Positions 34,474 to 44,143 of a stretch of 64,000 bases of DNA are shown here, piece by piece. Position numbers and translations under genes: made by a program. The first letter of the stretch is position 1. Every line of letters starts with the position of its first letter. Origin of the DNA: an uncultured Prochlorococcus sp. (GTDB lineage Bacteria > Cyanobacteriota > Cyanobacteriia > PCC-6307 > Cyanobiaceae); the NCBI GenBank assembly GCA_902565305.1, contig CACFEJ010000003.1, positions 1 to 64,000 of the forward strand. Direction: 5' to 3'. The notes under the pieces are model-generated. The model was not told the origin of the DNA. It saw only the letters and a list, made by a program, of their open reading frames with translations, and ran no database searches.

Positions 34474-34815
34474 ATGACTGAGATCGTCAATCTTTCAATC
34501 AGTCAAAGTGCTGCTTCAGAACTATCTAGGCAAGCATCTTTTGGAGGTTCTCCAGGAGAAATGTCGATTGATTTGGTAGAGGATAAAAATTGTTCCGAAG
34601 GATGGATGCATATTAAATTAAGTCCAGGTAAATGTAATGGATCCCCTATTTCAAGAACTGAAGGAGTAACTTTATTCGCGGATGTGAAAAAGTTTAATTT
34701 ACTTAAAGATTTAAAATTAGATTACTACGGTGATTTGAGCGGTGGTGGATTTCTCATTTCAACACCAAAAAATGCAAAGCGTTGTTCCTGCGGTTCTGGC
34801 TTCAAACTTTTGTAG
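34474..34815 (+). CDS. HesB/IscA-family iron-sulfur protein
   Basis: LSISQSAASELSRQ..., C-terminal CSCGSGF. Start placed at ATG 34474 because the listed start 34429 lies inside tRNA-Val. Confidence 0.8.
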   Translation: MTEIVNLSISQSAASELSRQASFGGSPGEMSIDLVEDKNCSEGWMHIKLSPGKCNGSPISRTEGVTLFADVKKFNLLKDLKLDYYGDLSGGGFLISTPKNAKRCSCGSGFKLL

Positions 34816-34907
34816 AATGTATTTGTCTTTTTTTGCAAACTAATATTATTTTCATTAATTGGCTGCTCTCAAGATAAAATAAAACAAAAAGTTTATTGAA
34901 ATAAAAT

Positions 34908-37670
34908 TTGGACATGACAGAGATGAATGATCAATTATCCTTAGAGAATTATTCACCTTTTGAAGTAGAGAAAAAGTGGCAAGAAAAATGGCAAAGTCTA
35001 AGGGCGTTTAGTCCTAACCCTGAGGATGATGGGGAGCCTTTTTGTGTTGTTATTCCGCCACCAAATGTCACTGGATCTTTGCATATGGGGCATGCATTTA
35101 ATACTGCTTTGATAGATGTTGTGGTACGTTTTCAAAGACTTTTAGGCAAAAATGTTTTGTGCTTACCAGGAACTGATCATGCTTCAATAGCTGTTCAAAC
35201 TATTCTTGAAAAACAACTAAAAAGTGAAGGCAAAACAAGCGAAGATATTGGAAGAGATGAATTTCTTAAAAGAGCATGGAACTGGAAAGAACAAAGTGGT
35301 GGAAGAATAGTTTCTCAATTAAAAAGGATAGGATATTCAGTTGATTGGACTAGAGAAAGATTTACTCTTGATCAAAAATTAAATGAAGCAGTTATTGAGG
35401 CTTTTAATATTCTCTATAAAAAGAATTTAATTTATAGAGGCGAATATTTGGTTAATTGGTGTCCTGAATCTCAATCTGCCGTAAGTGATCTTGAAGTTGA
35501 AATGCAAGAAGTAAATGGTCATTTATGGCATTTTAAATACCCTTTAATTTCTGAAAGTGGTGAACAGTTAGATAAGTACCTAGAAGTTGCAACAACAAGA
35601 CCAGAAACTCTTTTGGGTGATACTGCTGTGGCAGTTAATCCTGATGATGATAGATATAAAGAATTTATTGGTGTCAAAGTAAAAGTCCCTTTTGTTGATA
35701 GAGAAATACCTATTATCGCCGATTCACATGTTGATAAAGATTTTGGTACTGGTTGTGTGAAGGTTACTCCAGCCCATGATCCAAATGATTTTGCAATAGG
35801 AAAAAGGCATAATTTAAAACAGATTAATGTAATGAACAAAGATGGAACTTTAAATATTAATGCAGGTATTTTTCAAAATTTAGATAGATATGAAGCTAGA
35901 AAGAAAATTATCAAAGAATTGGATAACTTAGGCCTTTTGACAAAGATAGAGGATTATAAACATACTGTTCCTTTTTCTGATAGAGGTAAGGTGCCAATAG
36001 AACCTTTATTGTCAACACAATGGTTTTTGAAAATGGATGATATATCAAAAGGATGTCTTAATGAAATTGATTCTAAAAAACCATCTTTTATTCCTTCACG
36101 CTGGGAGAAAGTTTATAAGGATTGGTTAGAGAATATTAATGATTGGTGTATTAGTCGCCAATTGTGGTGGGGGCACCAAATACCAGCATGGTATGTTTTA
36201 GATGACTCTCAAGACTCAATAGAACAAAATACTCCATATATAGTTGCAAGAAATGAAGAAGATGCGTTAATCGAAGCTAATAAAAAATTTGGATTAAATA
36301 TTAAATTGGTTCGTGATAAAGATGTTTTGGACACATGGTTTTCAAGTGGTTTATGGCCTTTCTCAACCCTTGGTTGGCCAAATACAAATGATCCGGATTT
36401 TAAAAAATGGTATCCAAATAATGTTCTTGTTACTGGATTCGATATTATTTTTTTCTGGGTGGCCAGAATGACAATGATGGGGAATACTTTTACGAATAAT
36501 ATTCCTTTTAAGGATGTTTATATTCATGGTCTAGTTCGAGATGAAAACAATAAAAAAATGAGTAAAAGTTCAGGTAATGGTATTGATCCAATACTATTAA
36601 TTGATAAATATGGTTCTGATGCTCTACGATTTGCTTTAATTAGAGAAGTTGCAGGCGCTGGACAAGATATCAGGCTTGATTTTGATAGAAAAAAAGATAC
36701 ATCTTCAACTGTTGAAGCTTCAAGAAATTTTGCGAATAAGTTGTGGAATGCAACTAAATTTGTGTTAATTAATAAAACTTTTAACAATAATTGTTCGCTT
36801 AATGAGAGTGATGAAACTTCTTTAGAGTTATGTGATAAGTGGATTTTATCAAAATTGAATCAGGTAAATACAAAAGTGGCTGCTTTGTTGAAAGAATATA
36901 AATTGGGTGAATCTGCAAAACTTTTATATGAATTTGCATGGAATGATTTTTGTGACTGGTACGTAGAATTTGCTAAACAAAGGTTTAATAATAAAGAGAC
37001 TAAAAATAGACAAATATCTGAAAAAGTTTTAATAAAAGTGCTGAATGATATTTTGGTAATGATTCATCCTTTTATGCCGCACATTACTGAGGAACTTTGG
37101 CATGTACTGCAAATAAAACCAGATAATGCATTATTATCTCTTCAAAAATGGCCAATTCATGAAAATAAATTTGTTGATAATAAGCTTGATAATTCCTTTC
37201 ATCAACTCTTTGAAATTATTAGGCTGATTAGAAATTTGAGAGCTGAATTAGGTCTTAAGCCATCAGAAAAAGGTCCTGTATATTTAATTTCAGACAATGA
37301 TGAATTGATTGATTTTTTAAAAACTTTAGTTGACGATATTCAAACCTTAACTAAATCTTCTGAAGTGTTTATTTTTAAAACTAATGCTGTTGATAAAAAA
37401 GAGTTTGCTAAATCTTTTTCTGGGATAATTAGTGATTTAGAGGTTTACTTACCTTTTCAGGATTTTGTAAATATAGATGCATTAAAGGAAAGGTTAACCA
37501 AGGATTTAACAAAGGTGACTATTGAATTAGAAAATTTAAATAAAAGATTATCTAATAAAAATTTCGTTGATAAGGCTCCAAAAGATATTGTTGATGAATG
37601 CAGATTTAAATTAAATGAGGGTTCGATACAAAAGGAGAGAATTACTAAAAAAATCGAACTTTTGAATTGA
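34908..37670 (+). CDS. valS: Valyl-tRNA synthetase
   Basis: PPPNVTGSLHMGHAFN (HIGH), KKMSKSSGNGIDP (KMSKS), C-terminal coiled coil. Confidence 0.98.
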   Translation: MDMTEMNDQLSLENYSPFEVEKKWQEKWQSLRAFSPNPEDDGEPFCVVIPPPNVTGSLHMGHAFNTALIDVVVRFQRLLGKNVLCLPGTDHASIAVQTILEKQLKSEGKTSEDIGRDEFLKRAWNWKEQSGGRIVSQLKRIGYSVDWTRERFTLDQKLNEAVIEAFNILYKKNLIYRGEYLVNWCPESQSAVSDLEVEMQEVNGHLWHFKYPLISESGEQLDKYLEVATTRPETLLGDTAVAVNPDDDRYKEFIGVKVKVPFVDREIPIIADSHVDKDFGTGCVKVTPAHDPNDFAIGKRHNLKQINVMNKDGTLNINAGIFQNLDRYEARKKIIKELDNLGLLTKIEDYKHTVPFSDRGKVPIEPLLSTQWFLKMDDISKGCLNEIDSKKPSFIPSRWEKVYKDWLENINDWCISRQLWWGHQIPAWYVLDDSQDSIEQNTPYIVARNEEDALIEANKKFGLNIKLVRDKDVLDTWFSSGLWPFSTLGWPNTNDPDFKKWYPNNVLVTGFDIIFFWVARMTMMGNTFTNNIPFKDVYIHGLVRDENNKKMSKSSGNGIDPILLIDKYGSDALRFALIREVAGAGQDIRLDFDRKKDTSSTVEASRNFANKLWNATKFVLINKTFNNNCSLNESDETSLELCDKWILSKLNQVNTKVAALLKEYKLGESAKLLYEFAWNDFCDWYVEFAKQRFNNKETKNRQISEKVLIKVLNDILVMIHPFMPHITEELWHVLQIKPDNALLSLQKWPIHENKFVDNKLDNSFHQLFEIIRLIRNLRAELGLKPSEKGPVYLISDNDELIDFLKTLVDDIQTLTKSSEVFIFKTNAVDKKEFAKSFSGIISDLEVYLPFQDFVNIDALKERLTKDLTKVTIELENLNKRLSNKNFVDKAPKDIVDECRFKLNEGSIQKERITKKIELLN

Positions 37671-38269
37671 GAATGAATATATTTCTTGAAAATATTTATA
37701 ATTTGTCATTTTTTTTTAATACTGGAATTGGGATATTTTCGTTTGTTTGCATTTATATTTTAATTGTTTTATTAATACTTCCAGCTTCTTGGTTATCTTT
37801 ATTATCAGGTTTTTTATATGGCTCATATTTAGGATCAATTATCGTTTTTTTCTCTGCTTCTATAGGAGCATTAGTTGCTTTTTTTGTATCAAAAAGTTTT
37901 TTTGCAAAAAAGCTAAAAAATCTTTTTAGCCGTTATCCAAAATTAAGTGTTATGGAAAAAGTAGTAGAAAAAGGCGGACTTAAATTAATTTTTTTAGCGA
38001 GATTATCGCCCATATTTCCCTTTAGTATTCTTAATTATTTTTATGGTTTGAATAATGTTAAATTTCGAGATTTCGCTTTTGGTCTTCTTGGAATCATTCC
38101 AGGAACTTTTCTTTATTGCTCAATAGGTAGTTTGGCAAAAAATATCCAGGAGCTAAAAAATGTGCAATCACCAAATAATTTATATATGACTATCGTTGGA
38201 ATTAGTTCAACTTTTTTAGTTGTATATTTATCAGCTAAATACTCTAGGGAATATTTTGAAAACTCCTAA
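37667..38269 (+). CDS. DedA/TVP38/TMEM64-family membrane protein
   Basis: GFLYGSYLGSIIVFFSASIGALVAFFVSK and LARLSPIFPFSILNYFYGL motifs; overlaps the valS stop by 4 bp. Confidence 0.82.
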   Translation: MRMNIFLENIYNLSFFFNTGIGIFSFVCIYILIVLLILPASWLSLLSGFLYGSYLGSIIVFFSASIGALVAFFVSKSFFAKKLKNLFSRYPKLSVMEKVVEKGGLKLIFLARLSPIFPFSILNYFYGLNNVKFRDFAFGLLGIIPGTFLYCSIGSLAKNIQELKNVQSPNNLYMTIVGISSTFLVVYLSAKYSREYFENS

Positions 38270-38273
38270 GAAT

Positions 38274-38426
38274 TTACTCTTTAATATTCCAATCTCTAAT
38301 TGATGCAATTAAGATAAACCACAAAAGCCTTAATTTACCTAGTAAAGTTTTGTTGGCTTCTAATTTTATATATTTTGCCTGTCCACAAGGTGTTTTTATG
38401 AAGTTGAAAATTGTTTTCTTCGTCAT
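38274..38426 (-). CDS. Candidate small protein, 50 aa (below the ORF-track length cutoff)
   Basis: Hand translation: MTKKTIFNFIKTPCGQAKYIKLEANKTLLGKLRLLWFILIASIRDWNIKE*. SD-like GAGAG lies 4 nt upstream of the ATG. Occupies otherwise empty sequence. Confidence 0.5.
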   Translation of the reverse strand: MTKKTIFNFIKTPCGQAKYIKLEANKTLLGKLRLLWFILIASIRDWNIKE

Positions 38427-38456
38427 AAGTCTCTCAAAAAGTCCTGATAATTATCC

Positions 38457-38558
38457 TTATATTTTATAGCCAAGTTTTTTATTTTTTTTATTTAAAAACC
38501 ACATTTTTCTCTGACTACTTTGTTGAATATTATTTTTAAATTTAAACTTTTTCTCCAT
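38457..38558 (-). CDS. Candidate small basic protein, 33 aa, overlapping the ligase 3' end
   Basis: Hand translation: MEKKFKFKNNIQQSSQRKMWFLNKKNKKLGYKI*. The ATG lies 17 nt inside the ligase ORF; AGAGGA (SD-like) is just upstream. Confidence 0.4.
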   Translation of the reverse strand: MEKKFKFKNNIQQSSQRKMWFLNKKNKKLGYKI

Positions 38559-39870
38559 CTTTAAATCCTCTAAAGCATTTAAATCTAGGAAACCTAAGAC
38601 TAAAAGCCACTGCATCCTTTGACTTGGTTTTTGCATCAGCTCTGATTTCTACAAGTTGACCAATGAGATGATTACGTTTTGACCAATATTCTTCACGTTG
38701 AATATCACTAAATCCGCTTCCGCAACTAAGACTATATTCATACCCATCATCTATTCCTTCTACCAGAATTGCTCCCAGTCTCCCTTTGTTGCGACCTGTG
38801 CCTTCCTCAACTGATACAACTTTTAAAGTGACTTCAATGAAAGGTTTTGCTTTTAACCAACTGTGTGTTCTTTTACATTCATACATCGCATCAGGATCTT
38901 TAATCATTACTCCTTCATAACCACCTTCCACAGCAGATTTATTCAGCTCTACAAATCTTTTTTGTCCTTCAATAGTGTCGAGATCTACATTTTCCCATTC
39001 AAGCGTTTGTATATGCTTTAGAAGCATAGAATGTTTTGCTACCCATTCTTTCACTAATAAACTTCTTTTTGTTTGACTAGTGTTCCATCTCCCTTTTTGA
39101 AAGTTTTCAAGGGGACATAAGTCAAATAGGTGGAGAACCGCGTCTTTGGTTTGTTTGCCATCTTTTCTATGTACCTGTTTCATTAAATCTTGAAAGTTAG
39201 CGCTCATCACTTCACCATCGAGTACTAAGTCATAAGGTGCTGGGTCTTCTTTTAAGGCTTTTTCTATTTCTGTGATAATATGACCAAAATTATGGAATTG
39301 TTTCCCATTACGAGAAAACATTTCTACTTTATTTTGTCTAATAATAGTTAAGACGCGTACACCATCTAATTTGATTTCAATTTGCTTTTTTCCTATCATT
39401 TTTTTTTCATGATTTGCACTGTCATGAGCTAAAGGACAAGAAAAAATAGGAATAGCATATTTTGGAAATTTCTTTGCTATCTTATTGATTGTTTTTTCAG
39501 ATACACCACATCTAAGATCTTTAATTAAAACTCGTCTATAAAATCCATTCCATTCTTCTTTTCTAGCAGATTCCATAGCCGTAAGAATTGCATCGCGAGC
39601 AGCGTGACCTGTAAGTTCTCTTTGAATAAGCTTGTTGGCTAATTTTCTAAAATCTTCCCATAAAAGATTTTGACTTTTTTCAGTCTCTTTCTCAGGGACA
39701 ATTTTTACTCCAAAAGTTACTAATGGATCAAGTGCCATACGTATCCCTTCAAAAAAATCATCTAGACCTTCTTCCATTGCTTCTGAGATGATTTTTTCTT
39801 TATCTAATCTACTTGGGTGTAATTCTAATTGATGTATTATTTCTTCTTTAAACAATTCTTTTTGCCTCAC
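38542..39870 (-). CDS. ATP-dependent DNA ligase, phage T4 gp30-like
   Basis: Nucleotidyltransferase motifs: I EIKLDGVR (KxDG), III LVLDGEVM, IIIa LHLFDLC, IV EGVMIKDPDA, V WLKAKPF. N-terminal RELTGHAARDAI and RRVLIKDLRCGVS resemble the T4 gp30 N-domain. Confidence 0.93.
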   Translation of the reverse strand: MRQKELFKEEIIHQLELHPSRLDKEKIISEAMEEGLDDFFEGIRMALDPLVTFGVKIVPEKETEKSQNLLWEDFRKLANKLIQRELTGHAARDAILTAMESARKEEWNGFYRRVLIKDLRCGVSEKTINKIAKKFPKYAIPIFSCPLAHDSANHEKKMIGKKQIEIKLDGVRVLTIIRQNKVEMFSRNGKQFHNFGHIITEIEKALKEDPAPYDLVLDGEVMSANFQDLMKQVHRKDGKQTKDAVLHLFDLCPLENFQKGRWNTSQTKRSLLVKEWVAKHSMLLKHIQTLEWENVDLDTIEGQKRFVELNKSAVEGGYEGVMIKDPDAMYECKRTHSWLKAKPFIEVTLKVVSVEEGTGRNKGRLGAILVEGIDDGYEYSLSCGSGFSDIQREEYWSKRNHLIGQLVEIRADAKTKSKDAVAFSLRFPRFKCFRGFKDGEKV

Positions 39871-39879
39871 AAGAAATTA

Positions 39880-40299
39880 TTAATTCACTTTTGCTATTCT
39901 GTCTATTTTCCAATCATTGTCAGTTTTTGCAAAAGTAAAATCTAATGGGAGCTCATCTTGTTTGTCTTCTGATTTTAAATTCAAAGTTATTATGATTTGA
40001 TCTTCTTGGACTCTAGGTCTTCCTGATTTTAAATTTCTGTATTTATTAAGGTTTAAACTAGCTAAAAATTTAAGAAAGTCTTGTCGTTTTACATGAGTTT
40101 TATAAGTTTTTGTAGTCAAACCATAAGCTGCATCAATTCTGCCAGCAGCTATTTGATCGAAAAACTTTCTTACTAATGGATTAATTCCTCTGGCGCTTAT
40201 AACTAATTTGACTGCATTAAAAGTCCAAAAAGAAACTAGTACAGCTCCGCCAACTAATAATGCTTTAATTCCGATATCTTTAACTAGTGTTGCATCCAT
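39880..40299 (-). CDS. Small N-terminally membrane-anchored protein (NTF2/DUF4864-like)
   Basis: One N-terminal TM (ALLVGGAVLVSFWTFNAVKLV), then a globular domain, FFDQIAAGRIDAAYGLT...DWKIDRIAKVN. Confidence 0.65.
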   Translation of the reverse strand: MDATLVKDIGIKALLVGGAVLVSFWTFNAVKLVISARGINPLVRKFFDQIAAGRIDAAYGLTTKTYKTHVKRQDFLKFLASLNLNKYRNLKSGRPRVQEDQIIITLNLKSEDKQDELPLDFTFAKTDNDWKIDRIAKVN

Positions 40300-40312
40300 G
40301 TTAATTTGAGTT

Positions 40313-40331
40313 TTTTCTTACTTTAAGAAAA
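40313..40331. repeat. 8-bp perfect inverted repeat TTTTCTTA-CTT-TAAGAAAA
   Basis: Read directly; located in the divergent gap between 40299(-) and 40385(+). Confidence 0.8.
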
Positions 40332-40384
40332 GAAATCGTTTTTGATGGCTTTTTTTGTCAAAATAATACTAATTTTAATCCATA

Positions 40385-40912
40385 ATGCCTGTAATTCCTC
40401 TTTTACCCTTATTTCATAGATTTAATACCCAATATTTTGAAAATTCTTTAACGGTTAATAATCAACCTTTAGTAAAAGTTAGATGGAGTGATAATAGATT
40501 AAAAACTACTGCTGGTTTTTATAAAAGAAAACGTATTAATGGTTTTATAGATTCTGAAATTATCTTATCGAAACCTATCTTGAGTAAATTATCCACTTGT
40601 GAAATAAACAGTACTTTATGTCATGAAATGATTCATGCATGGGTAGATAGGATATTAAATAAAAATGAGATACATGGTCCAAATTTCCTAGAAAAGATGC
40701 ATGAAATTAATTCAAAAGAGAAGAATTTTCAAATTGCTGTAAGGCACTCATTCCCTATAGAAAGGAGAGAATTAAAATATATAGGAACTTGTCAACATTG
40801 TGGTGAGAAATTTTTTTATAGAAAAAGAATAAAGAATATAGCCTGTAAAAAATGTTGTGTAAATTTCTTTAATGGATCGTGGAATAAAAAGTGTTTAATT
40901 TTGTTTGATTAG
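40385..40912 (+). CDS. SprT-like zinc metallopeptidase with C-terminal zinc ribbon
   Basis: LCHEMIHAWVDR (HExxH) and CQHCGEKFFYRKRIKNIACKKCC. Confidence 0.88.
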   Translation: MPVIPLLPLFHRFNTQYFENSLTVNNQPLVKVRWSDNRLKTTAGFYKRKRINGFIDSEIILSKPILSKLSTCEINSTLCHEMIHAWVDRILNKNEIHGPNFLEKMHEINSKEKNFQIAVRHSFPIERRELKYIGTCQHCGEKFFYRKRIKNIACKKCCVNFFNGSWNKKCLILFD

Positions 40913-40996
40913 AAATTTTTAGATGTGTTTTTGTTTCTATCTTTGGAATTATTTATTTTTTTAATGTAATTTATAATTTAAAAAGAACAATAATTT

Positions 40997-41560
40997 ATGG
41001 ATTCAAGGAGAATTAAAAATCTTAGAAATAGTTTTGATAGAAATATTGTTGATAAACAAGTTGATAAAATTTTTGAAACTGGAAGACAATTCGTTGATGG
41101 AGTATCTGGTGCTAGGCCTGGTAAAAGAAGGAACTCAGATTTTCAAGGAATAACAAGTAAGAGTGTTAAAAAAGTAGGAAGATGGGTATCTCAAAAAGTG
41201 GATTTATTTTTTGATGAAGACAATGATGATTGGAATGATGAGAATTTTTACGATGATCAAAGCGATATTCAGACATTTTCCAGAGAATCAAATTCTTATG
41301 AATCTACTACACAGCATTCAAAAAGACCTTTAGAAGCAATATCTTTAAGGCAACCAAAAAATTTACAGACAACTGAGCAAAAAAAATTACCTTATGTGAA
41401 AGAGAGCAGGGACGAAGATTGGCCAGATGCAATGGATTTCAAAGTTGAAAGATGGCAAAGAGCTTCAGAAAATGAGAATAATACTTCGAGAGATCAATCA
41501 ATCCAACAAGTTCAATCAAAATCAAGAAATCTTCCCAGATCAAGAAGAAGAAGAGTATAG
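40997..41560 (+). CDS. Hypothetical low-complexity charged protein, 187 aa
   Basis: ORF with Asp/Glu/Asn-rich middle and RSRRRRV basic C-terminus. Confidence 0.7.
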   Translation: MDSRRIKNLRNSFDRNIVDKQVDKIFETGRQFVDGVSGARPGKRRNSDFQGITSKSVKKVGRWVSQKVDLFFDEDNDDWNDENFYDDQSDIQTFSRESNSYESTTQHSKRPLEAISLRQPKNLQTTEQKKLPYVKESRDEDWPDAMDFKVERWQRASENENNTSRDQSIQQVQSKSRNLPRSRRRRV

Positions 41561-42082
41561 TTTGGTAAATTCTTTAATTCCTGAATAACCCAGTAAAGTT
41601 TCTAAATTTGGATTGAAAACTTCCCTTATAATAGTTAAGGGTTTTTTGTCTCGAAAAAATCTGTAATTTCTTGACCAGAATGGACCTTTAAAGCAAAATT
41701 GATCTTCTAACCATTTTGCATTGACAAGTGAAATACGATCAATTTCTCTAAATAATTCTGATCTGTCTTGTGTCAAATTCTTCCAAATTGGCTCTTCTTT
41801 GGCTTTTAAATTTTCACTCACTTGATCTGCATTCCACCAACTTTCTGCCCATGCTAGGTTTTTATTATTGCTTTTGATCCATACTTGTCTTCTAATTAAA
41901 GGGCCTTTTAACTGATTCAATTCTGTAGGGCCTTCTTGAGTGGATAGAGGATCTAGTTGCATTGAAATTAATTTAATTTTCGTCTCTTGATTAGTTAAAA
42001 GCTGCAGATGTCTAGTTGGACTTCCATCCCCAAGCAGCATTAATTTCCATGGACCAGATATTTTTGGTAGTGAATTCTTCAC
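41540..42082 (-). CDS. Chorismate lyase-like protein
   Basis: WKLMLLGDGSPTRHLQLLTNQETKIKLISM and RRQVWIKS..LAWAESWWNA pattern of cyanobacterial chorismate--pyruvate lyase. Confidence 0.75.
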   Translation of the reverse strand: MKNSLPKISGPWKLMLLGDGSPTRHLQLLTNQETKIKLISMQLDPLSTQEGPTELNQLKGPLIRRQVWIKSNNKNLAWAESWWNADQVSENLKAKEEPIWKNLTQDRSELFREIDRISLVNAKWLEDQFCFKGPFWSRNYRFFRDKKPLTIIREVFNPNLETLLGYSGIKEFTKLYSSSS

Positions 42083-42163
42083 TAAAAAACTAGAGGCTTT
42101 TTCTTCCCATAAAATTTTTGGAGAGTTAAAAAGTTTATTATTCAGTGCTCTGACGGAGTGCTT

Positions 42164-44131
42164 TTAAGATGATAACTTTTTTTCAGCAAAAATATTTGCC
42201 TTATCTTTTTTTATCTCTCTTATTTTTAGCCAAACGAGTAAAGCAGTTAAATCAGCTTTGCTAACTCCAGGAATTTTTGAAGCATCACCAAAATTTTTTG
42301 GCTTTATCTTATTCAAATTTTCTCTAGCTTCTAAAGATAATGTATCTATCTTTTCGTAATTTATTTCTTGAGGCAGAGATTTACAGCTTTGACGATTTAT
42401 TTGTTCAATGTTGTTTTTTTGTCTTTTAAGATAACCCTCGTATTTAATATCTATTTCAACACCTTCTTGTATTGAAGAAGCTATATTTTTTTCAGTCAAA
42501 TTATTTTTAATTAAATCTGCATAATGAAAGTTTGGCCTTTTTAAGAGTTCTTTCAAAGTTGTTGAGCCTTTGATTTTTGATCCCGTGGCTAATTCTAGTT
42601 TTTTTGATATTTCATCCGTGTTTTTTAAACGAGTGTTATTTAATCTTAATTTCTCTTCTTCAAGAAGTTTCATTTTTTCTTGATAAACCGACCATCTTTT
42701 CTCATCAATTAGCCCTATTTCATAACCTAATGGGGTTAATCGCCTATCTGCATTATCTCCTCTAAGGGTCAACCTGTATTCACTCCTACTAGTAAGAACT
42801 CTATATGGTTCTTTGAGATCTTTGGTAATTAAATCATTGATCATTGTTCCTATATAGCTGCTTTCTCTAGTGAAGATTATTGGATCTTTTTTGTTTAGTT
42901 TTCTTGTCGCATTGACTCCGGCTACTAATCCTTGTGCTGCTGCTTCTTCATAACCAGTAGTTCCATTAATTTGTCCAGCGCTAAATAAATATTCAATTTC
43001 TTTCGTTTCGAGTGATGTTTGGAGTTGTGTTGCAGGTATGTAGTCATACTCGACAGCATAAGCTGGTCGCAACATTTTACATTCATTTAATCCAGGTAAG
43101 GTTCTTAGAAGTTCTAATTGAATACTTTCAGGTAAACCTGTAGAGAATCCTTGAACATATATTTCAGGGGTATTAATTCCTTCTGGTTCTAAGAAAATTT
43201 GATGTGATTCTTTATCAGCAAATTTAACGATTTTATCTTCAATTGATGGACAATATCTTGGTCCCTTACTATCAATAAAACCGCCGTAAATGGGAGTTAA
43301 ATGTAAATTGTCTCGAATTAGTTTATGTGTTTTAGTAGTTGTTCTTGTGATATGACAACTAACTTGGGGCATATTATTTTTGATATCTGGATCAAACGAA
43401 AAATATTTATCTGCTGCAGTACTTGGTTGAATATCTAATTCATCAAAAATGATACTTCTTTTATCAACTCTTGCTGGAGTTCCTGTTTTTAAACGTTCTG
43501 TTTTGATACCAATTTCGTGTAAATTTTGAGTAAGACCTTTTGCTGCTTGTTCGCCCGATCTACCAGCTGACATTGATTTATTTCCTATCCATATTCTTCC
43601 TTCTAAGAACGTACCAGCTGTGATGATAACTGATCTTGCTGAATAATAACTACCAAAGAAAGTCTTTACACCCTTTATTCTTTTTTTTACGATTTTTTTT
43701 GAGTTCAATCCAATTTCTTCAGTTTTTCCGATATCTAGTTCAGTAATCATTGCTTCTTTTAATGATAAATTATCTGTATTTTGTAGTATTTCAATCATCT
43801 TTTTTGAGTATTCTCTTTTATCTGTCTGAGCTCTTAATGCCCATACAGCTGGACCTCTACTTGCATTTAATATTCTTTTTTGTATAGCTGTTTCATCAGC
43901 TAATTTACCAATAATTCCACCTAATGCATCAACTTCATGTACCAACTGACTTTTTGCCGGGCCGCCAACAGCAGGGTTGCAAGGTTGCCAGGCAATCCTA
44001 TCTAAATTGATTGTAAATAAGGCTGTAGAAAATCCTAATTTTGCTGTTGTTATAGCGGCCTCGCATCCTGCATGTCCTCCACCAATAATGATGACATCAA
44101 AAGATTCATTTGTTGAGTGATGATCTTGCAT
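42164..44131 (-). CDS. mnmG: tRNA uridine-5-carboxymethylaminomethyl modification enzyme
   Basis: [49 protein letters not shown]. Confidence 0.97.
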   Translation of the reverse strand: MQDHHSTNESFDVIIIGGGHAGCEAAITTAKLGFSTALFTINLDRIAWQPCNPAVGGPAKSQLVHEVDALGGIIGKLADETAIQKRILNASRGPAVWALRAQTDKREYSKKMIEILQNTDNLSLKEAMITELDIGKTEEIGLNSKKIVKKRIKGVKTFFGSYYSARSVIITAGTFLEGRIWIGNKSMSAGRSGEQAAKGLTQNLHEIGIKTERLKTGTPARVDKRSIIFDELDIQPSTAADKYFSFDPDIKNNMPQVSCHITRTTTKTHKLIRDNLHLTPIYGGFIDSKGPRYCPSIEDKIVKFADKESHQIFLEPEGINTPEIYVQGFSTGLPESIQLELLRTLPGLNECKMLRPAYAVEYDYIPATQLQTSLETKEIEYLFSAGQINGTTGYEEAAAQGLVAGVNATRKLNKKDPIIFTRESSYIGTMINDLITKDLKEPYRVLTSRSEYRLTLRGDNADRRLTPLGYEIGLIDEKRWSVYQEKMKLLEEEKLRLNNTRLKNTDEISKKLELATGSKIKGSTTLKELLKRPNFHYADLIKNNLTEKNIASSIQEGVEIDIKYEGYLKRQKNNIEQINRQSCKSLPQEINYEKIDTLSLEARENLNKIKPKNFGDASKIPGVSKADLTALLVWLKIREIKKDKANIFAEKKLSS

Positions 44132-44143
44132 TTTAGGATCGAT

